Origin: Reticulitermes speratus
Taxonomy: Eukaryota > Arthropoda > Insecta > Blattodea > Rhinotermitidae
Direction of reading: 5' to 3'
DNA: 64,000 bases
Assembly: GCA_021186555.1 (NCBI GenBank)
Contig: JAJKFL010000010.1
Span: 1,612,001 to 1,676,000, forward strand
Of this stretch, positions 55,970 through 64,000 are shown in pieces; the stretch's first letter is position 1; each line of letters starts with the position of its first letter. Both the position numbers and the translations under genes were made by a program. The notes under the pieces were generated by a model. The model saw nothing but the letters and a program-made list of their open reading frames with translations, did no database searches and was not told the DNA's origin.

Positions 55970-58790
55970 TTAACATGTGGTATTGCAAGCAAAACAAGTA
56001 ATGTTATAAAATAATGACATTTTATACTGCAGTGTTTTCCATCCACACTGCCAATGCAATTTGGAAAGTTTGTTCCCTTCAAGCACCTTGCAGACACTTT
56101 CAACCAATCATTTATACTAGGACATGCATGTAAGGTGGTTGTAAAGTGGACCACATTCCAGTACATGTTTCATATTCTGTTAGCAGGCTCTTGTGAATGC
56201 AGTGATGAACCTTTGGGGTTCATAAAATGTGGGGAGTTTCTCGACTGGCTGAAGACCAGTTAGCTTCTCAGGAAAGACTCTGCTCTGTGGAGTTCGTTAC
56301 TTAGTTTCATATTCTAATAACTTGTGACTTCCCCACTGTGTAGTACACTGCCAGACTCTGGAAGGACATTCCAGTTGTCAAAAGTCTGAAAGAAAAGTCA
56401 CTAAATATTAGACTAAGTAATTACAATTGTATCTGAAAGACATGATCACCAAGTATGAAGAAAATTTTCATGCAATGTTTAATTGCTCTCATTCATATTA
56501 TATACAGAACATTACTTCTGTTAGCACTTGTACGCCACAACTGGAATACCAACACTTCTAGTTTCTTAAAATGAAGTGAAGGTTATGTCATTAGCCATAA
56601 CATCATTACAAAATTTAGATACATATTATGTTAAATGATCATGGAACTGCACTCAGTCCAGCTCATCAAGGTAAGTCTGTAGAATAAGAAATACAAGAAG
56701 AATATACAAAACATTCCCTGAATACAAAATTCAATAATGCAACTAGACTGAGTACTTCAAATGAAAAATGGATCTTCAGGGCCACATAATAAAAAATATT
56801 CTACTGTAATCTAACAAGATGTGAAGCATCTTAAAAATTCCAGGCATAATAACTTTTTCCTTTTTAATTGAAGGATACTGTCTATGTCTAAAACACAGTA
56901 CTTTCAAACAGCTGGTTCCTTTCCTGCAGTCTATTGTCAGTAAAGTCATCACTTTGATCTTCATAATTTTAACAAAGTTGGGGCGTATGGAAATACTAAA
57001 TTTTGCATTTTGTGGTCTCAGCTAGAGTTAGAAATTAATCTTATTGTAACCTGCGATCTGTTGCAATCTTGTCAGCAGTACAGGGAGCACATGAGAAACG
57101 TACCAAATATAGGTGTGTGGCCTATTTACACATTTCATTCTCATGACTTTCTGGGTGCATCCAAACGCACATGTGCATAGGAACTTCCATGACTTCGCCT
57201 ATTATGCAGTGTTGTTGCCACAATTACTTGTTTTGCTGAATGTGTGTAACACAAAACTGACATTATTTAAATGAAAATAAAAAATTATGGGCAAACTTTA
57301 AACATGTGTGAAATCAGGATGTTTACAATAAACAATATTCTTGCCTACACACTTCCGTCATCTTGATGTGAAATGCTTTTAGTATGCTGGATATTTAGAT
57401 ATTATTCGTGATGTTAATTTATTCCATACACCAAGAAAGACCCAACAGCCAACATAACTACTGTGTATAAAACCGTGACCACTTTCATGTTTACCAAGTT
57501 TGAAGATTTTTCCTTCGAATTCCACCAGAGAATCGGTCATTCTGACAAGCGATAAAGATTTAGGGCATTTATCCCAGTTTGTCCAGGAAACTTACCGATC
57601 ATAAACATACAAACCAACTCTTTTGCATTCAAGGCTGTACAGTTGTACATATTGTACTGATAAACAAAATACAGCCAACTACCTCCTACAGGTCACTTTG
57701 ATAAGTCTCTGCGACAAACGTGTCCGTGAGACTAGCAGCAAACGTACTGCACATGCACCTCCGAAAAAAATAATTTAGTTACAGAGCGTAAGGAAATGTG
57801 CATACCATACAAGCGCGCATTCAGTCTTTGGCGCTATCTTTGTCTGTTATCGCTGTGTAGCTGTCACTTGTTTCATATCTCGTGTGCAATCGAGATATCG
57901 TAAGTAGGTGTTGTTTTGTGGTGGCGGTTACAGTACATCAGTTCAAATTTATATACCGCTATTTATAAACCTGTCTGCATATATTCATTTGATTGCAATA
58001 TGTACAACAGTTTTAAAATTAACAAGCCAAAACCATGTTTTATAGTTCAAAGTAAGTTTGCTTCAGTATTATTCTAATAGTACTATGACAGTATTCATCT
58101 CTGACTACGTATTTTCGTATGCGTAGTAGTATCTGTCACAATTGAAAAAGTGACTTGCATGGTGTAAGTGTATATTTTGTACATGAAAATGAAATAAGAG
58201 TTTTATTCCATGTTTTGAATAGGCCCATATCAACGTACTATTTCGGAAAGTGCGATTCGACAAAATACGTACGGTGCATTACAAGATATTTCTACAATGG
58301 GAAATACCACACGGTAAGAGCACGGGATTCTAGCAATTGCAACTAACAGCAACTACGTCATTGGAAACGCTGAAAGAAACATGCATGGATTGATTTTTGT
58401 GAATCACATGTTTTCATTTTAAGATGGTTGCACAACTACTTGCAAAATGATCAATAAATTCTAGGCTGAAGTAATTAACATTCTTCCTTATTGCACTGAC
58501 TTCCAGTCATGAAAATCTTGTGTTATGTTATATTTATACTTAATAAAGTGCTTATTAACTCATGGGTTGTGTGGGTTTGATTTAGCTTTTTGTTATTGCT
58601 TGGAATTTTAAATATGTTATACATTATTCTGCTGTTGTGGTTGTTGCTGTTGCTGCTGCTCTTGCTATACATTTATAGGCAAAACTTATTACTTTAATAT
58701 AAATTATATCATGCAGGTTTTAGAGGATAGGTAACAGTCGAGACCTTTACAAATTGTATGTTATTTGTACCGTACATTTTCTTGATTACA
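55970..58790. other. no gene assigned; weak candidate 5' exon near 57790-57898
   Basis: Unique AT-rich sequence. A less AT-rich block 57790-57900 (AAGCGCGCATTCAGTC, ATCGAGATATC) ends at GTAAGTAGG (57900) and could be an untranslated first exon on the plus strand. There is no coding support. Short (CTG)n near 58632-58655. Confidence 0.35.
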
Positions 58791-58797
58791 TAAAATC

Positions 58798-59185
58798 ATG
58801 ATCCGACAAATGTACACTCTTTATTATCTATTATTTAATATGTTATAAATATAATAATAATAAAATAAGTTAGTTAGATAAAATGTCGCTAACTGTGTTC
58901 AGTTTGTGGTCACTGTACATGCTGCTTCGTGTTCACCATTAACACTAACAAACAAATGGTGAACACGAAGCAGCAGATACAGTGACCACAAACTCAACAC
59001 AGTTAGCGACATTTTATCTAACTAACTTATATATTTTAATGAGTACCATACGTCTATAGCTGGTGTAATAAACAATTGAGTCCCTGAAGATGAACTGTAA
59101 CATAGTTCGAAACATGTTGGACTATTTTTAATATAAGCTCTATTAAATAGCAGATAATAAAGAGTGCACATTTGTCGGATCAACA
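58798..59185. mobile_element. 388-bp foldback element with long inverted arms
   Basis: The inner arms AAGTTAGTTAGATAAAATGT through TTCGTGTTCACCATT (58867-58941) and their inverse (58957-59030) pair over about 75 bases. Only a few mismatches occur around a 15-base loop. The outer arms GATCCGACAAATGTACACTC (58800) and GAGTGCACATTTGTCGGATC (59163) also pair. Between the right arms lies a hammerhead motif. The outer right arm contains the GTGCACATTTGTCGG version of the 13-mer that follows the other hammerheads, so the element appears derived from a retroelement end. Confidence 0.8.
59079..59123 (+). ncRNA. hammerhead ribozyme motif 4, five-bp helix I, intact core
   Basis: Helix I AGTCC (59079-59083) pairs with GGACT (59119-59123). 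The core CTGAAGA is at 59084-59090; position 7 is a free position in the hammerhead core, so A is allowed. Helix II GAACT/AGTTC (59092-59096, 59104-59108) has loop GTAACAT. GAAAC is at 59109-59113. The minimal helix III AC/GT is closed by AT, and the cleavage base is T at 59118. All required residues are present. It lies within the foldback element 58798-59185. Confidence 0.62.
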
Positions 59186-59559
59186 TTTTATGTAACCTTT
59201 ACAAATCTCTCCTGCCTAATATTCCATGCGTCATGAGTATGGTACTGATAATCAGATTGTCAATATCATTATAATCGTTACTGTTGTGGTTATTGTAATT
59301 GCTTGTCAACCAACTACATAAGCAGAGTCCTTGGAAAGTTAACAGTTACTCACATGGACACGAAATTTCCCTCATTTTATGAAACCCGAAATTTATTTCT
59401 GTGTTCGCAAGACCTAGCTAATCTTCCTGTTCTCTTCCATGCTTGCCATGTGCCCTGTCAATCTAATCTTCCTTTATTTTATAATTCTAATGTTATTTGA
59501 CAGGGATTTTATTTTATGAAGTCCCTCAATTAAAGTTTTTTCCGGTATCCTGTTACATC

Positions 59560-59930
59560 CTACCTCTAAGGCCCAGATATATTCCCCAGCAGCCTGTTTC
59601 CCAGCACTCTCAGTCTATATCCTTTCCTTAACGTGACAGACCAAGTTTCACACCCATACAAAACAAGAAGCAGTCCACATCACCCAATCCTGTCTCTTTT
59701 AAGACAAGTTTCAATATTTTCCTCACAGTTACACCTACGTCTTTGAAGCAATGGTTTTCCTTGAAGATTCTCCACCAAAACCCTATATGCATTTCTTTTC
59801 TCAGCCAGGTGTGCCACATGCCTTTCCCATCTAATCCTTCGCGAATTCGTAACCTTAATTGTATTTGGTGAGGCATACAAATCACAAAGCATCTCATCAT
59901 GCCTTCTATTACTTAACCTTAGGCCCAAAT
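59560..59930 (-). pseudogene. decayed LINE 3' end, same family as 33480
   Basis: The minus frame 59928-59680 has N-S-R-R-I-R-W-E-R-H-V-A-H-L-A-E-K and Y-R-V-L-V-E-N, aligned with [13 protein letters not shown] and Y-R-I-L-V-G-R at 33743-33660. A shifted frame continues to about 59560 (the words CCAGCAGCCTGTTTCCCAGC and CACACCCATACAAAACAAGA match 33845-33925). No catalytic part. Confidence 0.65.
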
Positions 59931-60259
59931 GTCTTTATTGGCACTGTTTAGGTAACACAGCAAGTTTCTCAGTCATACAGATTATGGTTTTGTATATTTT
60001 CCCCTTTATGCTTTAGATAGCAAATGATTCTGAACTGAATGGTAGGGAACATTTTCCAAATTTAATGTGCTCCTAATTCCTATTATATCTTTCCCTCTCC
60101 GGTATATATCCATTGTCAACAGTCACTGCAAACTAGCCTTATTCAAAAAGTAGAAATAGGACGTTATTAAAACTTTGAACAAATTATTAGGGTATATGTA
60201 AACATGCTAAAAGTCCGGACTCAATACACTCAGTCTGCATAAACTCCGCCATCTTGCCT

Positions 60260-60870
60260 AAGACTACAGACACAGTCTCAGAATATGTACTACTTATTGC
60301 TTTTCCACGGCAACAATTGTTACACAAAGGCGCCTCAATGTTACGTTATACGTACATTGCCTCTCTTGTTCATGTTAACAGCGGTCTGGTATCTGCTATT
60401 TAGCATAGACGGGAAATGAGGCATATTAACGTGCTGAAGGCTAAACAGATAAGCAATGTGCGTATAGAGGAACATTGTTTCTCGTTCGCGTAAATATTGT
60501 CACCATGGAAACGAACCAGTGAGTTCCGTCTGTATTGTTGATCTACACGTCGGTATAAACAATATAAAACTGTTGAATGTTGCCATGAAAACGCAAAAAT
60601 TGTTTGCTGTTGTGGTACAAGTTATTTTGTATTGGTGTGAACAACATAGACGTATTTATGTCTTCATGCAAGGTGGCCAATGTTTTACTCGGAATTTAAC
60701 CAAATTTGGACTTCCTCGACATATATTTTTTTTTATAAAAGTCCCTTATATCAAATTTAAAGAAAATCCGTCCAGTGGGAGATGAATACATGCGTACACA
60801 CGGACGGACATTCGTGATGACGCATATATCCGCTTCTGTCATCCTACGCGATCAAGCCTAAAAGCACCTA
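60260..60870. repeat. dispersed repeat D, rearranged copy
   Basis: 60270-60370 matches the right part of copy 2 in direct orientation (CTCAGAATATGT, TTGCTTTTCCACGGCAACAA, ATGTTACGTTATACGTACAT). 60755-60870 matches the left part in inverse orientation (AAAATCCGTCCAGTGGGAG, ACGCGATCAAGCCTAAAA). The middle is unique, so the copy is internally inverted or two copies are nested. Confidence 0.65.
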
Positions 60871-60981
60871 TTTATATGTCTTCTTAATCCAAGCACACAT
60901 TGTTCCCTGTGAGGTCCAAACTCTACATGCTGTACATTCATATTCTTAATATCACTCCTACCTCCTCCACTCTCATCCTCA

Positions 60982-61625
60982 ATCTCCCGCATTTGGTATC
61001 ACTGCAACATGGTATTGACGTGACAACACATGAGCTCACGTGACGTGACAGTAGTGTGTTTCCGCCTTTAACCATTTCCTAAATGGCCCGTGGAGCCTTC
61101 AGTGACACATAATATTAATACAATAAAAATATTAACACGTAAATATATGGCGCCGCACGCAGTTAGACCACCTGGTTTCAAAGACAATTTTCGTTCCACC
61201 AACACGTCACATAAACATAATTCCAATTAACCCACAATGTTTATATTTATTTGTCAATCGATTTACGTAATTTCGTTATAACCATCCCCGTCACAACTTC
61301 CGACACACGTCGGTATTAAATATTGATTGCAGTCTCGTCCAAAAGTTGGTGACGCTGGCTGCGTAAGGGTTGCCAACACGTCGTCAGGAAAGTCGCTAAC
61401 GAGATACACGAACATCTCTTTTCGTCAGCTTAAAGCTTACTAAATAAGTAACATTACGCTGTAAAGGCCCTGAATGTAAGATACACTTGGCGCACACACA
61501 AATGTAGACCAGTGACAAAGTTCCAAATCGGAAATACATTTGTTCACTAAGCTAAGATTTAAATTCCCTAGATTAAGCGAATCTCCCGCAATTGGTATAT
61601 CTGCAACATGGTATTGAGGTGACAT
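60982..61625. repeat. pair of ~45-bp direct repeats 600 bp apart
   Basis: AATCTCCCGCATTTGGTATC and CTGCAACATGGTATTGACGT at 60981-61023 recur as AATCTCCCGCAATTGGTATA and CTGCAACATGGTATTGAGGT at 61580-61620. The interval has no recognised element. Could be the edges of an old insertion. Confidence 0.6.
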
Positions 61626-61785
61626 CTACCGATTCTTCTGAATTCATGCCACGAATTTTGATTCGCCTAAGTACGCACATTAAAGTAGTTAAATAGTGCA
61701 TTTGTTGGTCTATTTAATTAATTTGATTCATAGAAATGCACGGTGATAACAGTGTGAAAAGAATATAATGTAGTTTTACTTATTA

Positions 61786-62017
61786 CGTCATGAACATCAT
61801 GACGCAACACTAGATGCGCGCGCATCGAGAGTCGCGCGCATCTGCGCGAGTCTTCAACCCACTGCTATAAGGTGGGAAGCGTTGCTGTACTCGTTCTGGT
61901 GTGCTTTAGAACTGCAAGCATACCAGACGTGTTTTTTTGCGCTGAGAAAGTTTTCAGCAATTATTGAAAAGAAGAAAGCGTTGGAAGTGCCATTTTTGAA
62001 AAGAAAAGAAGAACAGC
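61786..62017 (+). promoter_or_regulatory. promoter of the second MG-exon gene
   Basis: A GC-rich CpG block in AT-rich surroundings. It holds an inverted repeat CGTCATGA-ACA-TCATGACG (61786-61804), a perfect palindrome GATGCGCGCGCATC (61813-61826) and two further GCGCGCATC/TGCGCGAGT words. A TATA-like CTATAAG lies at 61865-61871, about 150 bases before the start codon at 62018. CGTCA/TGACG words are potential CREB/ATF half sites. Confidence 0.45.
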
Positions 62018-63727
62018 ATGGGCTTATTTAAGAAATTAAGATTTTGGAAGAGGAGACAAGTAAGTACCAAATATAGATGTGATACCTATAAAATTATTGA
62101 CTATATGATAAACTGCATATGAACACAGCTGTGTCGAACGTCTCTTATATGTTACTGGCTGCGTGACAAGCCGCTGTACAAGATGGCGTCGGATGATGTT
62201 TTGCTGAATATTAGCACTCGTTACTTGGATCAAAATAACGGTGAGAACGATGTAAATTCGTGTTTTAAAATGAAGGATGATCTAAAAGTGATTTTAAATG
62301 AACTGAAATCTGCTCAATTAATGGTGAAGATATTGCAGGATGAAATTAAAACCAAACCTAGAGACTGTGAATGCAGTTAACGTATCAAACTGTGTAGATA
62401 ACAAATCCGACTTAAAACAGCACAACACAAATGCAAATGTTAGTGAATGGAAAGAAATACGGCGTAATAAACCTAAAACAAATCAATCGAAGAGAATCTT
62501 AAACGATCTCAAGCAACATACATCATATATTCCGCTAACCAAGAATAGATTTGAGCCCTTAAGTGATAATCAAAATCAGGTACTTCAACGCAATTGTGAT
62601 CAAACCAAGTTGAAAACTTTATTTATGCTTTTATACTTGAGTTTGTGACGTGTTCTATATACACTTATTGAATTCTGGAACTTATAAATAAATATAAATA
62701 CTTAAACTGTAAAACATTCACAGTGTTTCAGTTAATGTGAGTTCTTGTAACGTATGATTAGAATGTTTTTTGTGGGAGGAATGATAAAAAATGTAATATT
62801 AGGAAAACCTAAGGAAAACATTTTGTGTTATATTGAACTATTTTATTTTAATAATGTGTATTTTTATATTGACATGTCCTATATCAATGTATTTTGATCA
62901 ACAGGATAAATAAAAATTACAATTACAATTACAGCGCGGTACGAACTCTAAATTCAGACCTCAGTTTTACACAAATATCAATGAACTATCCCCTTTAATT
63001 GGTCAGATATATACAATTAACATTATTAAACTCATTATATTTGAGGAGTAAAGTATTTATATTTCACGATGGCTTAATTAGGCGACTGCTTAAACATTTC
63101 TAAGCATGGTAAAAGTTTGAAGTATTGTTTAGGGGCCGAATGACCTGACGGAATTCTGGTGTACATTAGAATAATGTTAGACGGTAGCAAGCGGTTTTCA
63201 GTGCGGAGAAAATATGTGCTTTTAAGCGAATTGCGTCTGGGCCTGAGATATTTTTTCGGCTTTAAACTGGTAGAATGGATGTACTATTAAGAGGGAGAGC
63301 TAACAATTCCGGACTTAGCTACAACATCGTGTTATTGAACGGAAAGGGACGCAATGAAATAGAAATATAAAGTAATAATTAGAATAATTACATAACATTA
63401 ATATTCAAACATTGCCACTGATAAAGGCACAAACTTACACACGATGTGATCAATGTTACAGCACGCTGCTAACGTCTTCCAAGAATCATTGTCTACAGAT
63501 ACCCTGGTTGGATCAGAGGTCTCGAGTTGCGATGCCAGCACTCAGGTTAAGTTACAGGACTTTAACCTGAGTTGCGATGGCAGCACTCAGGTTGAGTCAC
63601 AGGACTTTAACCTGAGTTGCGATGCTAGCACTCAGGTTGAGTCACAGGACTTTAACCTGAGTTGTGATGCCAGCACTGAGGTTGAAGAGAACCTCAGTAG
63701 CGACGGCGTTGTCCAAACGGAGAACAG
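62018..63727 (+). CDS. MG-exon gene B, exons 1 and 2 (continues beyond the window)
   Basis: Exon 1 is 62018-62059: M-G-L-F-K-K-L-R-F-W-K-R-R-Q, then GTAAGTAC. Exon 2 is proposed at 63462-63727. It has acceptor TGTTACAG and donor AACAG-GTAAGT, and is open in the phase left by exon 1. It codes an acidic, Ser/Asp/Gln-rich segment with three and a half copies of a 15-residue unit (L-S-C-D-A-S-T-Q-V-E-S-Q-D-F-N). From memory, cockroach/termite proteins starting M-G-x-x-K-K-L-K-F-W-K also carry C-D-A-S-T-Q-like stretches. That supports joining these exons, but it was not searched. Function unknown. The paralogous exon at 36124 supports exon 1. Confidence 0.5.
62183..62650 (+). pseudogene. retroelement ORF1-like N-terminal half, frameshifted, in intron 1 of gene B
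   Basis: 62183-62380 codes M-A-S-D-D-V-L-L-N-I-S and a helical stretch (L-K-V-I-L-N-E-L-K-S-A-Q-L-M-V-K). After a shift near 62345 the second frame (to 62646) has E-W-K-E-I-R-R-N-K-P-K and I-P-L-T-K-N-R-F-E-P-L-S-D. The N-R-F-x-P-L motif closes the region before the SGNH domain in related retroelement ORF1s. It is comparable with 36941-37216, which also follows an MG exon. Confidence 0.5.
62655..63460. other. intron sequence of gene B, nothing recognised
   Basis: AT-rich sequence. No conserved frame or repeat is seen between the ORF1 relic and exon 2. Confidence 0.45.
63525..63690 (+). repeat. in-frame 45-bp tandem repeat (3.5 units) in exon 2 of gene B
   Basis: AGTTGCGATGSCAGCACTCA starts units at 63525, 63570, 63615 and 63660, exactly 45 bases apart. 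The unit preserves the frame, and the differences between units are mostly single codons (K/E, L/S, A/G). This favours a coding repeat over neutral satellite. Confidence 0.85.
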
Positions 63728-64000
63728 GTAAGTTACAACATACAAAATCAATGTAGGTTATCAAGTGCGGTTATTTTTACACGCTCTTATTTCAAGACGA
63801 TATTTGTGTTTCCACTCAGTTGTTCACACTGTGTTGAGGTAACCAGAGAAATGCCCACTGTACATCGGCAAGTTGCAGGCCTTAGCTGGCTCAGTTTGCA
63901 GAAACTGGCAGTTCTGCAATAACGAACCATAGAAATGGAATTCTAAATCACTTGATCAGTCTATAAAAACATTTTCTGTGATTTATGTTCATTAGCAGGA

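Noticed and set aside
57790..57898. Untranslated first exon of an unknown gene
   Set aside because: Only a donor-like GTAAGT and a mild rise in CpG support it. Mentioned under the intergenic block but not called as a feature.
1..64000. A bacterial-style operon, phage or CRISPR system
   Set aside because: No prokaryotic genes, ribosome-binding sites or operons are seen. The spliced RMND5 and mRpL43 genes and eukaryotic repeats show nuclear animal DNA throughout.

Overview
This is an animal nuclear window, almost certainly from an insect with a large, transposon-rich genome. Genes are split into small exons with GT/AG introns, a tRNA-Ser(UGA) gene is present, and most of the DNA is interspersed repeats: LINE fragments, tRNA-derived SINEs, Tc1/mariner and pogo elements, and foldback elements. 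Two repeat-linked coding families here (an SGNH-esterase-like retroelement ORF and small first exons coding MG-x-x-K-x-L-x-FWK) I associate from memory with cockroaches and termites. That placement is an inference from recall and was not searched.

Four host loci can be supported. (1) RMND5, RING subunit of the GID/CTLH ubiquitin ligase, nine exons on + between 13195 and 27012, with a one-base frame break in exon 8 and a triplicated 3' splice site before exon 9. (2) mRpL43 (mL43 of the mitochondrial large ribosomal subunit), four exons on - between 35768 and 32634, encoding 186 residues with no defect. RMND5 and mRpL43 are convergent. (3) The last two exons of an AGC-type protein kinase on + (41497-42666); its catalytic exons were not found. 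(4) Two paralogous 42-base first exons (36124 and 62018), each with a TATA-like box upstream and a GTAAGT donor. The second is phase-compatible with an exon at 63462-63727 carrying an in-frame 45-base repeat.

Layout: 1-9300 is repeats (mariner head, SGNH relic between inverted GTGTGAGCAT arrays, SINE, a complete 911-bp pogo derivative with an intact short ORF, a CR1/Jockey-like LINE on -, and a dispersed ~0.5-kb repeat). The tRNA is at 9323. From 13195 to 27012 lies RMND5, with a mariner relic, pogo relics, MITEs, a 92-bp minisatellite and SINEs in its introns. From 27013 to 32633 is intergenic with SINEs and MITEs. From 32634 to 36165 mRpL43 and the first small MG exon face away from each other across 355 bp. 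From 36275 to 44190 are ORF1/SGNH relics, a LINE nested in a SINE, two palindromic mariner derivatives and the kinase tail. From 44191 to 61700 is mainly repeats, including a (TAAG/TTAG)n satellite, LINE pieces and a large foldback element. From 61786 to the end is the promoter and start of the second MG-exon gene.

The most interesting non-gene signal is a set of five hammerhead-ribozyme-like motifs (26465, 36592, 37466, 51138, 59079). Each is followed about 40-75 bases later by the 13-mer GTGCATTTGTTGG or a close variant. Two of them (51138 and 59079) keep every core residue and helices I, II and III. This fits the known hammerhead ribozymes of Penelope-like retroelements.
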